Source: Rhodobacter viridis
GTDB lineage: Bacteria; Pseudomonadota; Alphaproteobacteria; Rhodobacterales; Rhodobacteraceae
Direction of reading: 5' to 3'
Length of the DNA: 64,000 nucleotides
Assembly (NCBI RefSeq): GCF_003217355.1
Contig: NZ_QJTK01000004.1
Coordinates: 124,001-188,000, forward strand
Shown: piece by piece, positions 57,033-64,000 of the stretch
How positions within the stretch are numbered: the stretch's first letter is position 1
Layout: every line of letters starts with the position of its first letter
Notes under the pieces: generated by a model
What the model was told of the DNA's origin: nothing
What the model saw: the letters and a program-made list of their open reading frames with translations, nothing else
The model's database searches: none
Made by a program: the position numbers and the translations under genes

Positions 57033-57967
57033 CCGGTCTGTCCTTCCGTGTTGACGGCCAGCGAGGCTCGGCTGACCCGCTCTCTCAGTAGCGCGGCGGC
57101 GACCGAAATCGCAATGGCCTGCGGCTCCTTTCCGAGCCGCGGATCGCCTATCGGGCAGGCAATGCGCGAAATTTGCGCGGGGGAATGCCCCAGATCACGC
57201 AGCCGGTGCTGAAATCTTGACCATTTGGTCGCAGAGCCGATCAGCCCGCAACCGGCGAAGCCGTGGGACAGAATCCGGTGGCACAACTCGAGGTCGAGCG
57301 CATGCGAGAAGGTCAGGATCAGATGGTGTGCTGATGTAGCGGCAAGCGGCGCCAGATCGGCGGGATTGGCCGCGATGACCGGGGTGACCTGGTCGGGAAC
57401 CGACTCGGGGAATCGGCTTTGGTCGGTGTCGGCCCAGCGGATCGACCAATGCGGCAGGGGCGCGAGCGTGGCGACCAGCGCGCGGCCGACATGGCCCGCG
57501 CCCCAGATCCAAAGCTCCTGCGCCGGGGGGGCGAGCGGTTCGATCAACCAGCCGTCCAGAAGCAGTGGCGGGGCTTCGCCGCTGTTGCGCGCTTTCGCGA
57601 GCGCGCGTTGCACCGACAGTGGCATCTCGGGCCGGGTCAGGGGCCGGGCATGGATCGGCCCGCTGATCTGCGCCAGTTTTGCCGCATCCAGCGGCTCGAA
57701 GGCGAGCGTCACCGACCCGCCACAGCACTGACCCAGCGTCGGGCCAAGCGCGAAGCGGCGCAGGGCAGGGGCGGTCAAGCCGCGGGCGATCGTGATCGCC
57801 TCGGCTTCCAGCGTGCCGCCGCCGATCGTGCCTTCGGTCCGGTCCTGCCAGATCCGCATCTCGGCGCCCACCTCGCGCGGGGTCGAGCCCTTCGTCTCGA
57901 CCACCAGCACGCGCCAGAAAGGCCCTTTGATCGCCGCCTGTGCAAGGGCCTGAAGAGGCAGACTCAT
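57029..57967 (-). CDS. xdhC: Xanthine dehydrogenase accessory protein XdhC
   Basis: A 312-residue molybdenum-cofactor chaperone that binds Moco, promotes its sulfuration and inserts it into XdhB. The family segments KGSTPREVGAEMRI, GTIGGGTLE, GPTLGQCCGG (with the Moco-binding Cys) and the C-terminal Rossmann-like WIWGAGHVGRALV are all present. It is not part of the mature enzyme. Starts at 57967, overlapping the xdhB stop by 4 bases. Confidence 0.95.
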   Translation of the reverse strand: MSLPLQALAQAAIKGPFWRVLVVETKGSTPREVGAEMRIWQDRTEGTIGGGTLEAEAITIARGLTAPALRRFALGPTLGQCCGGSVTLAFEPLDAAKLAQISGPIHARPLTRPEMPLSVQRALAKARNSGEAPPLLLDGWLIEPLAPPAQELWIWGAGHVGRALVATLAPLPHWSIRWADTDQSRFPESVPDQVTPVIAANPADLAPLAATSAHHLILTFSHALDLELCHRILSHGFAGCGLIGSATKWSRFQHRLRDLGHSPAQISRIACPIGDPRLGKEPQAIAISVAAALLRERVSRASLAVNTEGQTG

Positions 57968-60264
57968 GCCCGTCCCTCGGCGCGGTGGACGGCGGCCATA
58001 ACCGCCTCGGGCGTGGCGGGAGCCTGCAGATCGGGCCAATGCGGCCCACAGGCGGCGCAGGCGTCATTCAGCGCCAGAAAGGCGGAAATCCCCAGCATGA
58101 AGGGCGGTTCGCCCACGGCTTTCGAGCGAAAGATCGTGTCCTCGCGGTTGGGCTGATCCCAGAGCGCGACGTTGAAGATGCGCGGCCGGTCGGAAAAGGC
58201 CGGGATCTTGTAGGTCGAGGGCGCATGGGTCATCAGTTTTCCGCGTTCGTCCCAAACCAGTTCCTCGGTCGTCAGCCAGCCCGCCCCCTGCACATAGGCG
58301 CCCTCGATCTGCCCGATATCGAGCGCCGGGTTCAGGCTCGCCCCGGCATCGTGCAGAATATCGGCGCGCAGTATGCGGTTTTCACCGGTCAGCCGGTCGA
58401 TCACCACCTCGGTGATGGCCGCGCCATAGGCGAAATACAGGAACGGCCGCCCCTGACCGCGCAACCGATCCCACGAGAGTTTCGGGGTCGCGTAAAACCC
58501 TGTCGCGGAAAGGGAAATCCGCGCCATATAAGCGGCCGCGACGATCTCGGCAAAGGGCCAGGTCTTGCCCTGGGCCTGCACCTTTCCGCCCTCGAAGATC
58601 ACCCCGCCCGGTGCACAGCCCTCGCGGGCAGCGATGAAATCGGCCAGACGCCCGCGCAGAATCTCGCAAGCGTCCTTTACCGCCATCCCGTTCATGTCCG
58701 CGCCAGAGGAGGCCGCCGTGGCCGAGGTGTTGGGTACTTTCGAGGTGTCGGTCGCGGTGATCCGCACCTGTGCCGTATCGATTCCCAGCACTGCCGCGGC
58801 GACCTGCACCATCTTCGCATGCAGACCCTGACCCATCTCGGTGCCGCCATGATTGAGCGCGACCGAGCCGTCAGTATAGATCTGCACCAGCGCCCCCGCC
58901 TGATTGAGATGGGTCAGCGTGAAGGAGATCCCGAACTTCACCGGCGAAAGGGCGATGCCGCGCGCCAATGTTCGATTAGTGCTATTCCATTCGGCAATTT
59001 CGGCCCTTCGAGGCTCAAAATTCGCGGATTTCTGCAAGCTTGCGACGAGGTCGGATAGCGCGAAATCTTCAACCTCCTGCCCGTAATGGGTCGTTTGGAC
59101 CTTGGTCGGACTATTCTTGACGATCGGCGGGTCATAGAAATTCCGCGCCCGCAACGCGGCCGGATCCTGTCCCATCACCCGCGCCAGATGCTCGATGGCG
59201 CGCTCCATCCCCAGCATCCCCTGCGGACCACCGAAACCGCGAAAGGCGGTGTTCGATTGCGTGTTCGTGCGCAGCCGATTGCTTTCGACGCGCAGCGCGG
59301 GAACGAAGTAGCTGCTGTCGGCATGCAGCATGGCGCGGTCACAGACCGGCAGGCTCAGGTCCGCCGACCAGCCGCAACGCGCCAGATGCACGAAATCTGC
59401 CCCGACCAGCTTGCCCGAGGCATCCGCGCCGATCCGATAGCGAATGCGGAAATCATGCCGCTTGCCGGTGATCACCATGTCGTCGTCGCGGTCGTAGCGC
59501 ATCTTGCAGGGCCGCCCCGTCGCCTGCGCGGCGACGGCACAGGCAATCGCCAGATGATTGCCCTGACTTTCCTTGCCGCCGAACCCCCCGCCCATCCGCC
59601 GCATCTCGACGCGGACATCGTGGAAGGCGAGCCCCAGCGCCTGCGCCACCTTGTGCTGGATTTCCGACGGGTGCTGGCTGGAACAGTGGATCACCATGCC
59701 GCCCTCGGCCGGCAGCGCCAGTGCGGCCTGGCCTTCCAGATAAAAGTGCTCCTGCCCGCCGATTTCGAACGTGCCTTCGGCCAGATGCGCGGCCCCGGCC
59801 AAGGCGGCATCTACGTCGCCGCGCGCCCAGATCACCGGGCCGCCCTCGAACCGGCTGTTCGCGGCAAGCGCCTGATCCAGGGTCAAGATCGCCGGGCGTC
59901 GCGTATAGGTTACCTGCGCTTTCCGCGCGGCAATGCGTGCCGCACGGTGGCTGTTTGCTGCGACCAGAAAAATCGGCTGACCCACGTAATGCACCTCGCC
60001 CGTCGCCAGAACCGGCTCCGGGCTTGGGGCGGGCGAAGCATTGTTTTCATGCGGCAGGTCTTCCGCGCTGAAGACGGCCACGACCCCGGGGCAGCGCCGC
60101 ACCGGATCAAGGTCGAGGGAAATGATCTCGGCCGAGGCCTCGGTCGACAGGCCAAAGGCCAGATGCAGCGTGTTGGCGGGACAGGGCAGGTCGTCGAGAT
60201 AGCGCGCCTGACCCGTCACATGTGCCCGCGCCGAGTCATGCGGAAGCGGTTTGCCCACGCTCAT
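57964..60264 (-). CDS. xdhB: Xanthine dehydrogenase, molybdopterin subunit
   Basis: A 766-residue catalytic subunit, hydroxylating hypoxanthine and xanthine to urate at a molybdenum centre. Active-site residues are visible in [16 protein letters not shown] (substrate-binding Glu), [12 protein letters not shown] (Arg) and [11 protein letters not shown] (the catalytic base Glu), with the cofactor-contact Gln in the GGGFGG region. It forms the (XdhA-XdhB)2 enzyme. It overlaps xdhA and xdhC by 4 bases each. Confidence 0.97.
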   Translation of the reverse strand: MSVGKPLPHDSARAHVTGQARYLDDLPCPANTLHLAFGLSTEASAEIISLDLDPVRRCPGVVAVFSAEDLPHENNASPAPSPEPVLATGEVHYVGQPIFLVAANSHRAARIAARKAQVTYTRRPAILTLDQALAANSRFEGGPVIWARGDVDAALAGAAHLAEGTFEIGGQEHFYLEGQAALALPAEGGMVIHCSSQHPSEIQHKVAQALGLAFHDVRVEMRRMGGGFGGKESQGNHLAIACAVAAQATGRPCKMRYDRDDDMVITGKRHDFRIRYRIGADASGKLVGADFVHLARCGWSADLSLPVCDRAMLHADSSYFVPALRVESNRLRTNTQSNTAFRGFGGPQGMLGMERAIEHLARVMGQDPAALRARNFYDPPIVKNSPTKVQTTHYGQEVEDFALSDLVASLQKSANFEPRRAEIAEWNSTNRTLARGIALSPVKFGISFTLTHLNQAGALVQIYTDGSVALNHGGTEMGQGLHAKMVQVAAAVLGIDTAQVRITATDTSKVPNTSATAASSGADMNGMAVKDACEILRGRLADFIAAREGCAPGGVIFEGGKVQAQGKTWPFAEIVAAAYMARISLSATGFYATPKLSWDRLRGQGRPFLYFAYGAAITEVVIDRLTGENRILRADILHDAGASLNPALDIGQIEGAYVQGAGWLTTEELVWDERGKLMTHAPSTYKIPAFSDRPRIFNVALWDQPNREDTIFRSKAVGEPPFMLGISAFLALNDACAACGPHWPDLQAPATPEAVMAAVHRAEGRA

Positions 60265-61649
60265 GCCGATACCTCCAGCACCGAGACCGAGAGGCCGGAA
60301 AGCTCGCGGACATACCGAAGCGCCATGGCCTGCGCGGCATTCATCCGATAGGCGGCGGACGCGCGCATGTCGGAGAGCGGCGTAAAATCCTGCTCCAGAA
60401 GCGGCAGGGCGGCGGTGATGGACTCTTCGGTGAAAGGCTGTCCGATCAGCGCCGCCTCGAAGTTTGAGGCGCGTTTCGGGATGCCCGCCATGCCACCAAA
60501 GGCCGCGCGCGCACTTTCAATTTTCGAACCTTTCAGGGTCAGATTTAGGCATACGCACACGGAGGAAATGTCCTGATCGAACCTTTTCGAGAGTTTGTAG
60601 CAGCGCAGCTCCGGCGCGGATTTCGGCAGCGTGACGCCTTCGACGAATTCGCCCGGACGGCGGTCCTGCTTGCGATAATCGAGGAAGAAAGCCTCAAGCG
60701 GGATCACGCGGCGGTCCTTTCCTCGCCGCAGCGTCAGGCTTGCCCCCATCGCGATCAGAGCCGGGGGGCCGTCGCCGATGGGGGAGCCATTCGCGATATT
60801 GCCGCCGATCGTCGCCATCTGCCGCACCTGCTCCGAAGCAAACCGGCGCAGCAATCTGGCCAAGGCTGGATGCGGCCCCTCGGCCCAGGCGCGCAGGGCC
60901 GCGATGGTGACACCTGCGCCAATCACGAACCCCTCGGAAGTTTCGCGGATCTGCGTCAAATCCTTGCAATGATCCAGAAACGCGACTTCGGGGAGGTCGC
61001 GCAGGCCTTTTGTCACCCAAAGGCCGACATCGGTGCCGCCCGCGATCAGCGTCGCCTCGGGGTGGGCAAGATACCACTCGGCCAGCGCATCGGCGGTTTC
61101 GGGCAGGAAGGCGGTAGCGGTTTGCCCCGGCCCGCCCGGGGATCTTTGTGTCAAAGCAAAAGCCGCATCGGCGCACAGCCATTCGGCGGGCGGTGCCGTG
61201 GCGGCGGCTTCGGCGGCGCGCAGGATCGGGGCGTAGCCGGTGCAGCGGCATAGGTTTCCCGCCAGGAGATCGTCGTAGTCGGTCCGTTCCTTGCCATGCG
61301 CGGCGGCCATCGAGACGATGAAACCGGGGGTGCAAAAGCCGCATTGGCTGCCGTGATGATCGATCATCGCTTGTTGCACCGGGTGCAATGTGCCGTCGGG
61401 GGCCGCGATCCCTTCGACCGTGCGCAGCGCCTTGCCCGCCACCTGTGGCATCATCGTCAGGCAGGCATTGACCGCCCGACTGCCCGACGCATCACGCACC
61501 ATCACCGTGCAGGCGCCGCAATCGCCCTCGTTGCAGCCCTCCTTGGTGCCGGTCAGCCCCTCGGCCCGCAGCCAGTCCAGCAGGCTTTGCGTGGGGTCAT
61601 CAATCCTCACCTGCCGGGTTTCTCCATTGAGAAGAAACGCAATTTCCAT
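60261..61649 (-). CDS. xdhA: Xanthine dehydrogenase, FAD and iron-sulfur subunit
   Basis: A 462-residue subunit that carries electrons from the molybdenum centre to NAD. The plant-type 2Fe-2S cluster is in [11 protein letters not shown], the second cluster in [12 protein letters not shown] and [10 protein letters not shown], and the FAD domain has [14 protein letters not shown] and [14 protein letters not shown]. Its length equals that of R. capsulatus XdhA as I recall. Met 61649 ([12 protein letters not shown]) is the real start; the frame stays open antisense to dnaE but that is not coding. First gene of the operon. Confidence 0.97.
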   Translation of the reverse strand: MEIAFLLNGETRQVRIDDPTQSLLDWLRAEGLTGTKEGCNEGDCGACTVMVRDASGSRAVNACLTMMPQVAGKALRTVEGIAAPDGTLHPVQQAMIDHHGSQCGFCTPGFIVSMAAAHGKERTDYDDLLAGNLCRCTGYAPILRAAEAAATAPPAEWLCADAAFALTQRSPGGPGQTATAFLPETADALAEWYLAHPEATLIAGGTDVGLWVTKGLRDLPEVAFLDHCKDLTQIRETSEGFVIGAGVTIAALRAWAEGPHPALARLLRRFASEQVRQMATIGGNIANGSPIGDGPPALIAMGASLTLRRGKDRRVIPLEAFFLDYRKQDRRPGEFVEGVTLPKSAPELRCYKLSKRFDQDISSVCVCLNLTLKGSKIESARAAFGGMAGIPKRASNFEAALIGQPFTEESITAALPLLEQDFTPLSDMRASAAYRMNAAQAMALRYVRELSGLSVSVLEVSA

Positions 61650-61771
61650 GGCATGTTCCGCCGCGATACCGGTTTCCGGCTTCCCCCGCCCGATGCGGCG
61701 TAGAGCGGGGGGCTCTCCCTGAGCCCAGATTTGCGCAAGGCGCGGGGTCTGGCAAGAATTTCCACGGAAGG

Positions 61772-61801
61772 TTGCACGAAAATGCACCGGATGGTCAATA
61801 T
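61772..61801 (+). promoter_or_regulatory. Candidate dnaE promoter and TGCA-N6-TGCA dyad
   Basis: -35 TTGCAC (61772-61777) and -10 CAATAT (61796-61801) with an 18-base spacer, about 55 bases before ATG 61857. The TTGCAC is part of the dyad TGCA-CGAAAA-TGCA (61773-61786), which lies between the divergent xdhA and dnaE starts and could bind an xdh regulator. Confidence 0.35.
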
Positions 61802-61856
61802 TTGGGCGCTCGCGCGCGCCCTTGCCCAGCCCCTTTGCCGCCCTTAGTCTGCCGCA

Positions 61857-64000
61857 ATGCGTGATCCCCGATTCATCCATCTGCGTGTGCACACCGAATA
61901 TTCGCTGCTCGAGGGCGCGGTTCCGGTGAAGAAGCTGATCAAGCTTTGCGACGCGATGAATATGCCCGCCGTTGCCGTGACCGACACCAATGCGATGTTC
62001 GCGGCGCTTGAATTTTCCGTTCTGGCACAAGGGGCTGGGCTGCAACCGATCGTCGGTTGCCAGGTCTCGGTCGCCTATGAGATCGCTGCCCCGGGCGAGA
62101 AACCGCGGCTGCCTGCGCCGCTTGTTCTGCTGGCGCAGAACGAGGCGGGCTACATGAACCTGATGAAGCTCTCGTCCTGTCTTTATGTCGACAAGGGCGG
62201 GCAGCTGCCGCAGGTGACGCTCGAGGATCTGGAACGCCATGCGGAGGGGCTGATCTGCCTGAGCGGCGGGGCCGAGGGCCCGGTGGGCAAGCTGTTGCAG
62301 CATTCTCAGGCGGGCAAGGCGCGGCTCTTGATGGAGCGGCTTGCCGCCTGCTACCCGACCCGGCTTTATGTCGAGCTGCAACGCCATCCGGGCGAGGGCG
62401 GGCAGCTGACCGAGGGCGAGCGGATGACCGAGCGTCCGTTCCTCGAAATGGCCTATGACCTTGGCCTGCCGATCGTGGCGACGAACGATGTCTACTTTCC
62501 AAAATCGGACATGTACGAGGCGCATGACGCGATGATCTGCATCGCCGAGGGTGCCTATGTCGATCAGATCGAGCCGCGTCGCCGCCTGACGCCGCAGCAT
62601 TATCTCAAGACCGAAGCCGAGATGGCGGCGCTGTTTGCCGATCTGCCCGAGGCGCTTGAAAACACGGTTGAAATCGCCAAACGCTGTGCCTTTGCCGCAT
62701 TCAAGCGCAAGCCGATCCTGCCGCGCTTCGCCGATGACGAGGTGGAGGAACTCCGCCGTCAGGCCTGGGAAGGGCTGAGCGCAAGGCTCGCCGTGATCCC
62801 CCATGCGGTGCCGGTGGCCGAATACGAAGAAAGATTGAAATTCGAACTTGGCATCATCGAGCAGATGGGCTTCCCGGGCTACTTCCTGATCGTGGCCGAC
62901 TTCATCAAATGGGGCAAGTCGCAGGGGATTCCGGTCGGCCCGGGGCGGGGCTCCGGGGCCGGTTCGCTCGTCGCCTATGCCTTGACGATCACCGACCTTG
63001 ACCCGCTGCGCTACAGCTTGCTTTTCGAACGGTTTCTGAACCCCGAGCGGGTCTCGATGCCAGACTTCGACATCGACTTCTGCATGGATCGCCGCGAGGA
63101 GGTGATCAAATATGTGCAGGGCAAATATGGTCGCGACAAGGTGGGGCAGATCATCACCTTCGGGGCGCTCTTGTCGAAGGCCGCCGTGCGCGACGTGGGT
63201 CGTGTGTTGCAGATGTCTTACGGACATGTCGACAAATTGTCGAAAATGATCCCGGTCGAGGGGGTGAAACCCGTTTCGATCGAAAAGGCCTTGGCGGATG
63301 AGCCGCGTTTGCGCGAAGCGGCGAAATCCGAAGAGGTGGTGGCGCGGCTCTTGAACTATGCGCAGGCGATCGAGGGGTTGTTGCGTAACGCCTCGACCCA
63401 TGCCGCGGGGGTTGTGATCGGCGACCGGCCGCTTGATGCGCTGGTGCCGCTGTATCAGGATCCGCGGTCCGACATGCCCGCGACGCAGTTCAACATGAAA
63501 TGGGTCGAACAGGCGGGGCTGGTGAAGTTCGACTTTCTGGGGCTGAAGACGCTGACGGTGATTCAGAACGCGGTCAACCTGATCCTGAAATCCGGCCGTC
63601 CGCTGCATGTAAACCCTTTGGGCGAAACGCTTTATACGCCCGCCGCCGGGGCCGAGAACGAGATCAACCTGATCCCGATCGACGACGCGAAGACCTATGA
63701 GCTTTACGCGGCGGCGAAGACGGTCGCGGTGTTCCAGGTCGAATCCACCGGCATGATGGACGCGCTGCGGCGGATGAAACCGACCTGCATCGAGGATATC
63801 GTGGCGCTTGTGGCGCTCTATCGTCCCGGCCCGATGGAGAACATCCCGACCTATTGCGAGGTGAAACACGGGCTGCGGCCGCTCGAATCGCTGCATGTGA
63901 CCATCGATCCGATCCTGAAGGAGACACAGGGCATCATCGTCTATCAGGAACAGGTGATGCAGATCGCGCAGGTCATGGGGGGCTATTCGCTGGGCGGGGC
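61857..64000 (+). CDS. dnaE: DNA polymerase III alpha subunit (3' end cut off by the window)
   Basis: About 714 residues of the replicative polymerase. The N-terminal PHP domain begins [14 protein letters not shown]. The polymerase palm has [18 protein letters not shown] and the catalytic Asp pair in [12 protein letters not shown] (about residues 402-413), and a further active-site region, [13 protein letters not shown]. The frame runs off the end at base 64000. The gene is divergent from xdhA with 207 bases between starts. The antisense open frame along it is a GC-rich artefact. Confidence 0.97.
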   Translation, partial: MRDPRFIHLRVHTEYSLLEGAVPVKKLIKLCDAMNMPAVAVTDTNAMFAALEFSVLAQGAGLQPIVGCQVSVAYEIAAPGEKPRLPAPLVLLAQNEAGYMNLMKLSSCLYVDKGGQLPQVTLEDLERHAEGLICLSGGAEGPVGKLLQHSQAGKARLLMERLAACYPTRLYVELQRHPGEGGQLTEGERMTERPFLEMAYDLGLPIVATNDVYFPKSDMYEAHDAMICIAEGAYVDQIEPRRRLTPQHYLKTEAEMAALFADLPEALENTVEIAKRCAFAAFKRKPILPRFADDEVEELRRQAWEGLSARLAVIPHAVPVAEYEERLKFELGIIEQMGFPGYFLIVADFIKWGKSQGIPVGPGRGSGAGSLVAYALTITDLDPLRYSLLFERFLNPERVSMPDFDIDFCMDRREEVIKYVQGKYGRDKVGQIITFGALLSKAAVRDVGRVLQMSYGHVDKLSKMIPVEGVKPVSIEKALADEPRLREAAKSEEVVARLLNYAQAIEGLLRNASTHAAGVVIGDRPLDALVPLYQDPRSDMPATQFNMKWVEQAGLVKFDFLGLKTLTVIQNAVNLILKSGRPLHVNPLGETLYTPAAGAENEINLIPIDDAKTYELYAAAKTVAVFQVESTGMMDALRRMKPTCIEDIVALVALYRPGPMENIPTYCEVKHGLRPLESLHVTIDPILKETQGIIVYQEQVMQIAQVMGGYSLGG

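Noticed and set aside
61650-63896. Long upstream extension of the xdhA frame, antisense to dnaE
   Set aside because: dnaE on the plus strand is certain, and XdhA is full length from Met 61649.

Overview
The window is high-GC alphaproteobacterial DNA from Rhodobacter capsulatus or a very close relative. Three things point there: the hydrogenase cluster in the order hupTUV-hypF-hupSLC-hupDFGHJK-hypAB-hupR-hypCDE, a 427-residue sulfide:quinone reductase and xdhABC genes that closely resemble the R. capsulatus proteins as I remember them, and a hupS promoter with the HupR-type TTG-N5-CAA site and an IHF sequence that I recall from that species. No alignment was run, so the strain or exact species is not settled. 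No rRNA, tRNA, CRISPR array, insertion sequence or phage gene was seen.

Layout. 1-2044: end of the F0 ATP synthase operon (atpB partial, atpE, atpX, atpF). 2179-6658: polyhydroxyalkanoate locus (phaZ on the minus strand; phaC, phaP, phaR on the plus strand), with PhaR-type operators inside the phaP promoter. 6822-17583: mostly housekeeping genes (LysR regulator, pyrG, secG, purA, a DUF2842 protein, a large acidic protein of unknown function, thiamine pyrophosphokinase, an EamA exporter, two alpha/beta hydrolases, one of which has Trp in place of the catalytic Ser). 17594-22062: two chemoreceptors. 22063-23107: about 1 kb without a gene. 23108-25137: a HoxH-type [NiFe]-hydrogenase large subunit overlapping a HoxW-like protease gene, with no small-subunit or diaphorase genes beside them. 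25229-44747: the hydrogen-sensing, uptake hydrogenase and maturation cluster. 44926-50886: a CheB-CheR-PAS protein translationally coupled to a PAS-GGDEF-EAL protein, then a small membrane protein. 50943-52226: sqr. 52391-61649: one minus-strand operon xdhA-xdhB-xdhC-ABC transporter (ATPase, two permeases, BMP-type binding protein). 61857-64000: 5' part of dnaE.

How the genes work together. HupUV is the H2 sensor and passes its state to the kinase HupT and the regulator HupR, which acts on the hupS promoter. HupSL oxidises H2 at the membrane and HupC passes the electrons to quinone. HupDFGHJK and HypABCDEF build and process the metal centres. Sqr feeds the same quinone pool from sulfide. The xdh-transporter operon looks like a complete uptake-and-oxidation route for purines. 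The least explained parts are the orphan HoxH-like gene with its protease, the gene-free kilobase before it, the terminator plus 25-bp dyad between hupC and hupD, and the coupled CheBR and c-di-GMP genes next to hypE.
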